Source of the DNA: JBCDCE01 sp039182515
GTDB lineage: Bacteria > Pseudomonadota > Alphaproteobacteria > Rhodobacterales > Rhodobacteraceae
Assembly (NCBI GenBank): GCA_039182515.1
Contig: JBCDCE010000065.1
Location: 1-21,214, forward strand
Direction of reading: 5' to 3'
DNA: 21,214 nucleotides
Shown: piece by piece, positions 15,592 to 21,214 of the stretch
How the letters are laid out: each line of letters begins with the position of its first letter
Position numbering within the stretch: position 1 is the stretch's first letter
Position numbers and translations under genes: made by a program
The notes under the pieces: generated by a model
Database searches by the model: none
Told to the model about the DNA's origin: nothing
What the model saw: the letters and a program-made list of their open reading frames with translations, nothing else

Positions 15592-16995
15592 ATGCGCCTG
15601 TCCTACGGCCAGAAAATCTTCCTTCTTGCGACCCTGCCGCTCCTTTTTGCTGCAGCGGCCATCGCACTTGTTGTGTCCTACCAATCGCGCGACTTGGCGG
15701 AGCGTGAAATTGCTGCTCTGGAAAGTCAGCTGATCGAGACCAAAAAGGGGGAGTTGCAGAATTACCTGTCGATCGCCCGCACCGCTTTCGTGAATGTCTA
15801 CGGTCGCGCAGCCCCAGACGACGAAGCCTCACAATTGGCCGTGAGCCAGGAGCTTTCTGCTATGCTCTACGGTCAAGACGGGTTCTTTTTCGTCTTCGAC
15901 TACGATGGCAATAATCTCGTGGCTCCTCGCAAAACCGAGCTCATCGGCAAAAATTGGGCCGGACTGACAGATCCGAGGGGCACTGCGATCACAGATCAAT
16001 TGATCGAGACCGCCCGCTCCGGTGGAGGCTATCACACCTTTGAATGGACCAAGCCCTCAACCGGAGAAATGGCCCCCTTCATTGCTTACGTCGTGGGTCT
16101 GCAGGATTGGAAATGGGTCATTGGGACAGGTATTTTTGTGGACGATGTCCAAGCCGCGGTTGCGCGCCAGCGTGCGGACGTCGAAGCGCGGATCTTTGAA
16201 ACCTTCCTCTATATCGCCGGGATCACGCTCCTTGCACTCCTTTTGGTTTTTGCCTCAGGCGTTGTGATCAACGTGCGCGAACGGCGATTGGCTGACACCA
16301 AACTCAAAGCCCTCACCCAGCGCATCTTCGACACACAAGAAGAAGAGCGCGGCCGGGTGGCGCGCGAATTGCACGATGGGATCAGCCAGATCCTTGTGGG
16401 CGTGCGTTATACACTTGAGCTCGCAGGCCGACGCTTTAAGTCGGCGGATGCAAAAGGCGAAGCAGCCCTTTCGAAAGGGATCGAAAGCCTTAACGAGGCC
16501 ATCGGAGAAGTCCGCGCCATCAGCCGCGATTTGCGCCCAGGCGTTCTGGATGACCTGGGGCTTGGCCCTGCTCTGCAAGCGCTCACAGACGACTTCTCTG
16601 GGCGCACTGGGATCCAGACTCAGTTTGAAACGGTGGTTTTTCGCAACAGGCTCGACCAAGAGGCCAAAACCGCTCTTTACCGGATTGCGCAAGAAGCGCT
16701 GACCAATATCGCCCGCCACGCCGAGGCCACTCACGTACGTGTTGAGGTCAAAGGTCACCGAAGTGGCGCCACGCTGCGCATCACCGACAACGGCATTGGG
16801 ATGGATCGGAGCTCCCGCGAAACGGACCGCCGCGGCCTCGGTCTGCGCAACATGGCCGAACGGGTAGAACAACTGGAAGGCACTTTGCGTATTTTTTCGT
16901 CCAAAACTGGGACGACGATCGAAGCCCAAGTGCCCCTCACCCATATGCTTGCCCCCGAAAGTCCCGCAGCGCCCCTAAAGAAGGACACAGCATGA
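15592..16995 (+). CDS. Membrane sensor histidine kinase with Cache domain (NarX/DegS-type core)
   Basis: 467 aa. TM1 at about 9-29, a periplasmic sCache_2-like domain (32-200; DGFFFVFDYDGNNLVAP at 96-112 and WVIGTGIFVDDV at 175-186), TM2 at 204-226, then a HisKA_3 dimerisation domain with phospho-acceptor His261 in ARELHDGISQIL, and an HATPase domain with N-box QEALTNIARHA (367-377), G1 DNGIGM (399-404) and G2 GLGLRNM (415-421). Cache domains of this type often bind small carboxylates. GTG 15586 lies inside the ribosome-binding site, so ATG 15592 is used. It overlaps the regulator gene by 4 bases and is divergent from the TRAP operon, which it probably controls. Confidence 0.93.
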   Translation: MRLSYGQKIFLLATLPLLFAAAAIALVVSYQSRDLAEREIAALESQLIETKKGELQNYLSIARTAFVNVYGRAAPDDEASQLAVSQELSAMLYGQDGFFFVFDYDGNNLVAPRKTELIGKNWAGLTDPRGTAITDQLIETARSGGGYHTFEWTKPSTGEMAPFIAYVVGLQDWKWVIGTGIFVDDVQAAVARQRADVEARIFETFLYIAGITLLALLLVFASGVVINVRERRLADTKLKALTQRIFDTQEEERGRVARELHDGISQILVGVRYTLELAGRRFKSADAKGEAALSKGIESLNEAIGEVRAISRDLRPGVLDDLGLGPALQALTDDFSGRTGIQTQFETVVFRNRLDQEAKTALYRIAQEALTNIARHAEATHVRVEVKGHRSGATLRITDNGIGMDRSSRETDRRGLGLRNMAERVEQLEGTLRIFSSKTGTTIEAQVPLTHMLAPESPAAPLKKDTA

Positions 16996-17630
16996 CCCCA
17001 ACCCGCGTTCTGATCGTTGATGATCACCCTATGGTCACTGAAGGCATTCAAGCGATCTTGGAAACCTATGATGATATCTGTGTCGTCGGCACACTTGCCA
17101 GTGGCGACAGCGCTGTGGCCGATATCGAGACCTATGCGCCCGATGTTGTGCTGATGGACCTGAATATGCCCGGCATGAACGGGCTCACAGCCACCGAGAT
17201 GATGCTAGAGAAAAGGCCCGAAACCCACGTGCTGGTTCTGTCGATGCACGACAGTCCGGAATATATCTCAACAGCGCTCAATCACGGCGCAAAGGGGTAT
17301 TTGCTCAAGGACGTCTCAACCGATGAGATCAAACTGGCCATTGATAAGGTCATGACCGGAGAGCGCTATCTGTGCACGGGCGCGAAAGGGTCTCTAGAGC
17401 CCCCGGCCGCAGGAAGCCACGACGTGCTCACCGCGCGTGAGCAAACCATCTTGCTGCAACTGGCCCAAGGAAAATCCAACAAAGAAGTGGCCATTGCCCT
17501 CGATATATCGGTCCGCACGGTTGAGACCCACCGCAAGAACATCAAACGCAAGCTGGGCATTTCCACCACCGCAGGTCTTACGCGCTACGCGATGGAGCAT
17601 GGGGTGCTACAGGGCACAGGTGCACTATAA
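16992..17630 (+). CDS. NarL/FixJ-family response regulator
   Basis: 212 aa. Receiver domain 1-125 with the acidic pair Asp10-Asp11, phospho-acceptor Asp56 in VVLMDLNMPGMNG, Ser84 and Lys106 (GYLLKD). LuxR-type helix-turn-helix at about 144-204 (LTAREQTILLQLAQGKSNKE, then VRTVETHRKNIKRKLGI at 174-190). It is a DNA-binding transcription factor activated by the cognate kinase, whose HisKA_3 core is the normal partner of NarL regulators. Its ATG overlaps the kinase stop as ATGA. Likely targets are the divergent TRAP operon and possibly its own operon; this is inferred from position. Confidence 0.95.
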   Translation: MTPTRVLIVDDHPMVTEGIQAILETYDDICVVGTLASGDSAVADIETYAPDVVLMDLNMPGMNGLTATEMMLEKRPETHVLVLSMHDSPEYISTALNHGAKGYLLKDVSTDEIKLAIDKVMTGERYLCTGAKGSLEPPAAGSHDVLTAREQTILLQLAQGKSNKEVAIALDISVRTVETHRKNIKRKLGISTTAGLTRYAMEHGVLQGTGAL

Positions 17631-17666
17631 TCGGCGTTTTTAAGCGCGGCCGTGGATAAAAATCTA

Positions 17667-18116
17667 ATGAATGTAACACTGGAAAAAGTAGCTCGCGCCA
17701 ATTTTGAAGAAGTCATCGATCTTGAGCTCGAGGCCTCTCAAGAGAAAAATCTCCCCTCGAATGTGTACTCAATCGCGGAGTCGTCTTTGTCTGACACTTT
17801 CCACCCAAGGGTGATCTGCCTTGATGGCGAGGTTGTCGGCTTTCTCATGTATCAGTTTGGTGAGATCGGAGACTTTGATGAAGACGAATGTACGATCTGG
17901 CGCTTCATGGTAGATCTGAAACACCAAAACAAAGGCATAGGAAAAATTGCGATGGGCTTGGCCCTTGAAGACATTCGCGCCCAAAATCGCTGCACCTTGG
18001 TTGAAATCTACTACGATGCGAAGAACACGGCCGCAAAGAAAATTTATGGGCACTACGGCTTTAAAGAGGTTGGACACAGAGACGATGGAGATATCATCGC
18101 CGAACGCCCAATTTAA
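17667..18116 (+). CDS. GNAT-family N-acetyltransferase (BltD/PaiA-like)
   Basis: 149 aa. The acetyl-CoA-binding motif is HQNKGIGKIAMGLAL (86-100), matching Q/RxxGxG, and the C-terminal part YYDAKNTAAKKIYGHYGFKE (115-134) is typical of small-molecule GNATs such as spermine/spermidine acetyltransferases. It transfers acetyl from acetyl-CoA to an unidentified amine. A GTG at 17652 could also start the gene; neither start has a strong ribosome-binding site, and ATG 17667 is chosen because the homologous part begins at NVTLEKVARANF. It follows the response regulator by 36 bases without a clear terminator, so it may be read from the same transcript. A polyamine substrate is only a guess. Confidence 0.85.
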   Translation: MNVTLEKVARANFEEVIDLELEASQEKNLPSNVYSIAESSLSDTFHPRVICLDGEVVGFLMYQFGEIGDFDEDECTIWRFMVDLKHQNKGIGKIAMGLALEDIRAQNRCTLVEIYYDAKNTAAKKIYGHYGFKEVGHRDDGDIIAERPI

Positions 18117-18218
18117 ACGTTTCACAACCACGCCAGAGAGGACCGCATCGTCACGCTTGAGGCGTTAAGCCTTCAATGAAATGAGCGGCGGCCTTAGACC
18201 ATTAAGTGCTTCAGCAGA

Positions 18219-18246
18219 GAAATTTTGACTTAAATTTCAAAAATTC
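18219..18246. repeat. AT-rich imperfect inverted repeat upstream of ilvB
   Basis: GAAATTTTGA (18219-18228) and TCAAAAATTC (18237-18246) are complementary with one mismatch around an 8-base spacer. A candidate site for a nucleoid-type or Lrp-like regulator; no evidence beyond symmetry. Confidence 0.35.
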
Positions 18247-18249
18247 AGG

Positions 18250-18268
18250 CATAAAATGTAATTTTATG
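18250..18268. promoter_or_regulatory. Perfect AT-rich palindrome upstream of the ilvB promoter
   Basis: CATAAAAT (18250-18257), GTA, ATTTTATG (18261-18268) is a perfect 8-base inverted repeat about 45 bases upstream of the candidate -35 box. The position suits an activator or Lrp-like regulator. The binding protein is unknown. Confidence 0.5.
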
Positions 18269-18312
18269 TCGCCAATTGCGCCCTGATTGACAGAAAATTC
18301 ACCAGAGCACTG

Positions 18313-18341
18313 TTGACCTCCGCCAATACTCTTTCTAATGT
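18313..18341 (+). promoter_or_regulatory. Candidate sigma-70 promoter for the ilvB leader
   Basis: TTGACC (18313-18318) matches the -35 consensus at 5 of 6 bases. Seventeen bases later is the weak -10 candidate TAATGT (18336-18341). Transcription would start near 18348, leaving a short leader before the leader-peptide ribosome-binding site at 18358. A second TTGACA at 18287-18292 has no acceptable -10 partner. Confidence 0.45.
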
Positions 18342-18368
18342 CGCCCCACAATCAACCGGAGGCCGCTC

Positions 18369-18419
18369 GTGGCACATCGCATCGTGATCGTCGTACTAGG
18401 ACCCTGCATGGGCAGATAA
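18369..18419 (+). CDS. ilvB leader peptide (branched-chain amino acid attenuator)
   Basis: A 16-codon frame starting at GTG 18369 encodes MAHRIVIVVLGPCMGR. Its run Ile-Val-Ile-Val-Val-Leu (codons 5-10) holds the three end products of the pathway that IlvB begins. A perfect GGAGG (18358-18362) lies six bases upstream of the start. The frame ends at TAA 18417-18419, 25 bases before a terminator hairpin. This is the arrangement of a classical attenuator: ribosome stalling on scarce charged Ile/Val/Leu-tRNA should change RNA folding and allow read-through into ilvB. The role is inferred from composition and context. Confidence 0.85.
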   Translation: MAHRIVIVVLGPCMGR

Positions 18420-18468
18420 GGAACCACCCTTTTCTGACCATGCACCCGCGCAGCTCGCGGGTTTTTTT
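18402..18468 (+). terminator. ilvB attenuator: alternative stems and intrinsic terminator
   Basis: The terminator is ACCCGCG (18444-18450), loop CAGCT, CGCGGGT (18456-18462), in a run of seven T (18462-18468). Upstream, TGCATGG (18405-18411), at the end of the leader-peptide frame, is perfectly complementary to CCATGCA (18438-18444), directly before and sharing one base with the terminator stem. CCC/GGG (18402-18404, 18410-18412) can form a competing small hairpin. Which pairing acts as antiterminator is not certain from inspection. The following gene is ilvB. Confidence 0.85.
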
Positions 18469-18530
18469 ATGCCCGTCCGACCCACCAAAACGTGCCAAAC
18501 GAGCAAACACAACAAAAAGGAACGCGTCCC

Positions 18531-20282
18531 ATGTCTGCGCAAATGACTGGAGCTAAAATGGTTGTCCAAGCCTTGAAGGATCAGGGTGTGGATACTGTCT
18601 TTGGATATCCTGGCGGCGCTGTGCTGCCGATCTATGACGAAGTCTTCCAGCAAAACGACATTCAACACGTCCTGGTACGCCACGAGCAAGGCGCGACCCA
18701 TGCTGCTGAAGGGTATGCGCGCGCCACAGGCAAGCCGGGCGTTGTGCTCGTAACCTCAGGTCCGGGCGCAACCAACGCTGTAACCGGCCTCACAGACGCG
18801 CTGATGGATTCGATCCCTATGATCGTGCTGACCGGCCAAGTGCCAACCTTTATGATCGGCTCGGACGCTTTCCAAGAAGCCGACACGGTTGGCATCACAC
18901 GCCCCTGCACCAAAATGAACTGGCTTGTGAAGGAAACCGAGCAGCTCTCAAGCGTGATCCATGAAGCTTTTCATGTCGCCACATCCGGGCGCCCAGGCCC
19001 CGTGTTGGTGGACATTCCTAAGGATGTTCAATTTGCCTCAGGCACCTACTCCAAGCCACAACCTGAGGTGAGCCACTACCAACCGCAGATGAAGGGCGAC
19101 AGCGAGGCCATCGCAGAACTTGCAAGCCTGATGGCCAAGGCCAAAAAGCCGATCATCTATTCAGGCGGCGGCGTGATTAACTCTGGCCCGCGCGCCAGCC
19201 AGCTTTTGCGCGAACTCGTGGCTGAGACCAACTTCCCCATCACCTCCACGTTGATGGGGCTTGGATGTTATCCGGCCTCTGGTGAAAACTGGGTAGGCAT
19301 GTTGGGCATGCATGGGCTCTATGAAGCCAACATGGCGATGCACGACTGCGATTTGATGATCAACATCGGCGCGCGCTTTGACGACCGGATCACCGGCCGA
19401 ATTGATGCCTTCTCGCCAGACAGCACCAAAGCCCATATCGACATCGATCCCTCCTCAATCAACAAGGTGATCCATGTGGATGTGCCGATCCTGGGGGATG
19501 TTGCCACTTGCCTTGAACAGCTCTTGGCCGCTTGGCGCGATGCAGGCTCTCAGACTAACAAAGAAGGCCTGTCGGAATGGTGGGCCCAGATCAACACCTG
19601 GCGCGACGTAAATTGCTTGAGCTTCAACCAGCAAGGCAATGTTATCAAACCACAATATGCCCTGGAACGTTTGGAAGCGCTCACCAAAGGCATGGACCGC
19701 TACATCACCACCGAAGTGGGCCAACACCAAATGTGGGCCGCGCAGTACCTGGGCTTTGAAGATCCCAACCGCTGGATGACCTCCGGTGGCCTGGGCACAA
19801 TGGGCTATGGCACCCCCGCCTCTATTGGCGTTCAATGTGCACACCGCGACGCGCTTGTGATCAACGTGGCGGGCGAGGCCTCTTGGCTGATGAACATGCA
19901 AGAAATGGGCACAGCCGTTCAATACCGCCTGCCCGTCAAACAGTTCATTCTGAACAACGAGCGCCTGGGAATGGTGCGCCAATGGCAAGAGCTGTTGCAC
20001 GGCGAGCGCTACTCGCATTCTTGGTCTGAAGCCCTGCCCGATTTCGTTAAGCTTGCGGAAGCCTTTGGGTGCAAGGGCATTATGGTCCAAGACCCTGATG
20101 ATCTCGATGAAGCCATCAAAGAAATGCTGGCCTATGACGGGCCAGTGATTTTCGATTGCCTGGTGGAAAAGCACGAAAACTGCTTCCCAATGATCCCGTC
20201 GGGCAAAGCCCATAATGAGATGTTGCTCGGTGAAGCGGAGACCCAAGGCGTGATCGACTCCAAAGGATCCGTCCTCGTTTAG
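18531..20282 (+). CDS. ilvB: Acetolactate synthase large (catalytic) subunit
   Basis: 583 aa. It condenses pyruvate with pyruvate or 2-oxobutyrate in the first common step of Val, Leu and Ile synthesis, using ThDP, Mg2+ and FAD. FGYPGGAVLPIYD (24-36) and the catalytic Glu52 in VRHEQGATHAAEGYAR are intact, as are the FAD/central domain (about 190-345) and NNERLGMVRQWQ (475-486). The usual ThDP-motif GDG reads Gly-Glu-Ala (448-450), so the metal-binding Asp is Glu449; the partner NN is at 475-476. ATG 18531 has AAGGA upstream; the in-frame ATG 18492 has no ribosome-binding site. Preceded by an attenuator and followed by a strong terminator, so it is probably monocistronic. No small-subunit gene (ilvN/ilvH) follows within the window. 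Confidence 0.96.
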   Translation: MSAQMTGAKMVVQALKDQGVDTVFGYPGGAVLPIYDEVFQQNDIQHVLVRHEQGATHAAEGYARATGKPGVVLVTSGPGATNAVTGLTDALMDSIPMIVLTGQVPTFMIGSDAFQEADTVGITRPCTKMNWLVKETEQLSSVIHEAFHVATSGRPGPVLVDIPKDVQFASGTYSKPQPEVSHYQPQMKGDSEAIAELASLMAKAKKPIIYSGGGVINSGPRASQLLRELVAETNFPITSTLMGLGCYPASGENWVGMLGMHGLYEANMAMHDCDLMINIGARFDDRITGRIDAFSPDSTKAHIDIDPSSINKVIHVDVPILGDVATCLEQLLAAWRDAGSQTNKEGLSEWWAQINTWRDVNCLSFNQQGNVIKPQYALERLEALTKGMDRYITTEVGQHQMWAAQYLGFEDPNRWMTSGGLGTMGYGTPASIGVQCAHRDALVINVAGEASWLMNMQEMGTAVQYRLPVKQFILNNERLGMVRQWQELLHGERYSHSWSEALPDFVKLAEAFGCKGIMVQDPDDLDEAIKEMLAYDGPVIFDCLVEKHENCFPMIPSGKAHNEMLLGEAETQGVIDSKGSVLV

Positions 20283-20310
20283 GGCTCAAGTCTAAACTCG
20301 ACAAGTCCAT

Positions 20311-20350
20311 GCGCGGCTTGGGAAATTTGCCCAGGCCGCGCTCTTTTTTT
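20311..20350 (+). terminator. Strong intrinsic terminator after ilvB
   Basis: GCGCGGCTTGGG (20311-20322), loop AAATTTG and CCCAGGCCGCGC (20330-20341) form a 12-pair stem with one U-G pair, followed by TC and seven T (20344-20350). It lies 28 bases after the ilvB stop. Confidence 0.93.
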
Positions 20351-20450
20351 GTACCTTTGCACAGAGATCTTCTCGCGAAATAATCAAATCTTCTGCAAAT
20401 TTTTGCCGCAAAAGGAATGCAAGCTCCCTGGCGAAAAGGAGCTCGAAGTC

Positions 20451-21214
20451 ATGCAAGGGCATGAAACACCGTTGAAATTCAAAGCGTCTCCCCAAACTCC
20501 TCTGAGTGCGCTCAAGAGTTTGGGTTTCCTCTTTCTAACGAGCCTTTTGAGCGTTCTTGGATTTGGCTTTTCGTCGACCTCAAGTGCGCAACAAACCGGG
20601 AGTTATTTGGCAGGCGTTGAGCACGCCCAATACGTACAGCATTCCAAAGCCGAACTTTCGCGCAATCAAGCACGTGAATTGCGCCGCTTTCGGGAAGAAG
20701 CGCTGTATCACGCCGCCTTTTACTACATTCCAAACACCGGCGTCGCGGCTTGGTACATGACTATGCACACCACAACCGATGCCCGCCGAGCTGCGCAAAG
20801 GCTATGCGAAGCGCAAGGAAGCCTGGGTGGTGCATCCCGCAGCTCTGCATCCGCGTTAGCGGCACGAGGCCTAAAGACCTATGGCAAGGGCCGACGTTGC
20901 AAACTCTATGCTGAAATGTTGCCCATTCAAATGAGCGCCCTAGACAGCGGCGAACGGCGCTTGTCAGCCACGGCCGAAGAAGCCCGTCACATGATCCGAG
21001 CAAACACGCGCCTGGGTCGCTTTGGCGCAATTGCTGCCAGCCGCAGCGGGATATTTGGAACCACTTGGGATTTTGGCTCTAAGCAAGCGGCAAATAGTGA
21101 AGCGATGGAGCAATGCCGCCTTGGAGCGGCGGAAGAACAGTTTGAGATGGACTATCTGAGCGCGCGAGCCTTGGACGAAGATGGCTGGTTTACCTGCCGG
21201 ATTGTCTTCCAACA
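20451..21214 (+). CDS. Secreted hypothetical protein with two DUF4189-like units (3' end cut by window)
   Basis: The frame from ATG 20451 stays open for 254 codons to the window edge; AAGGAG lies nine bases upstream. Residues 19-47 form a signal peptide or membrane anchor (LKSLGFLFLTSLLSVLGFGF, then an AQQ cleavage-like site), so the protein is probably periplasmic. Residues 61-86 are charged and helical. Two similar units follow: 87-155 (AAFYYIPNTGVAAW, Cys119, Cys150) and 190-250 (RFGAIAASRSGIFGTTW, Cys222, Cys249), each with an A-rich helix ending in Cys and a second Cys about 30 residues later. This pattern resembles DUF4189 (FGAIA...C...C); I am not sure of the family. Function unknown. 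It is separated from ilvB by a terminator. Confidence 0.8.
   Translation, partial: MQGHETPLKFKASPQTPLSALKSLGFLFLTSLLSVLGFGFSSTSSAQQTGSYLAGVEHAQYVQHSKAELSRNQARELRRFREEALYHAAFYYIPNTGVAAWYMTMHTTTDARRAAQRLCEAQGSLGGASRSSASALAARGLKTYGKGRRCKLYAEMLPIQMSALDSGERRLSATAEEARHMIRANTRLGRFGAIAASRSGIFGTTWDFGSKQAANSEAMEQCRLGAAEEQFEMDYLSARALDEDGWFTCRIVFQ

Noticed and set aside
15330..15707. Plus-strand frame of 125 codons upstream of and overlapping the kinase gene.
   Set aside because: It overlaps the kinase start by more than 100 bases in another frame, has no recognisable domain, and lacks a clear ribosome-binding site. A short real peptide in 15330-15585 cannot be fully excluded.

Overview
The window looks like ordinary chromosome of an alphaproteobacterium, most likely a marine Rhodobacteraceae (Roseobacter-group) member. 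The basis is gene content: a complete Entner-Doudoroff pair, a TakP-type Tat-exported TRAP transporter, a bacterial arginyl/leucyl-tRNA-protein transferase next to RDD and DUF2852 genes, a two-domain GlnE, and a PIN gene overlapping an RlmI-like methyltransferase gene. I see no phage, plasmid, insertion sequence, CRISPR array, rRNA or tRNA, and no cluster that I would call a new multi-gene system. The interesting material is mostly regulatory.

Layout. 1-230: no supported gene. 231-1984 (-): RlmI-like rRNA methyltransferase and a PIN-domain protein, overlapping by 4 bases. 2059-2074: perfect LacI-family-type palindrome. 2105-4623 (+): edd and eda, the two dedicated enzymes of the Entner-Doudoroff route. 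4624-4882: non-coding, with GCATACGT repeats at about one helical turn. 4883-7979 (-): glnE, then an overlapping 100-aa hypothetical gene. 8043-8510 (+): YbaK-like deacylase. 8619-10490 (+): DUF2852 protein, RDD membrane protein, Bpt, ending in a terminator shared with the convergent TRAP operon. 10558-15127 (-): takP-takQ-takM-like TRAP operon with a terminator hairpin between the binding-protein gene and the permease genes. 15128-15591: divergent control region. 15592-17630 (+): Cache-domain sensor kinase and NarL-type response regulator, overlapping by 4 bases. 17667-18116 (+): GNAT acetyltransferase. 18117-18530: ilvB control region with an Ile/Val/Leu-rich leader peptide and an attenuator. 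18531-20282 (+): ilvB and a strong terminator. 20451 to the right edge (+): secreted hypothetical protein, cut by the window end.

How the parts work together. Edd/Eda make pyruvate and glyceraldehyde-3-phosphate from 6-phosphogluconate, probably under a LacI-family sugar-responsive repressor. The TRAP genes are divergent from a sensor-kinase pair, which suggests ligand-controlled uptake of a carboxylate such as a 2-oxoacid. IlvB starts branched-chain amino acid synthesis from pyruvate, and its leader reads Ile-Val-Ile-Val-Val-Leu, as expected for attenuation by charged tRNA. GlnE sets glutamine synthetase activity by adenylylation. All functional names come from motif recognition by eye; no database search was run.
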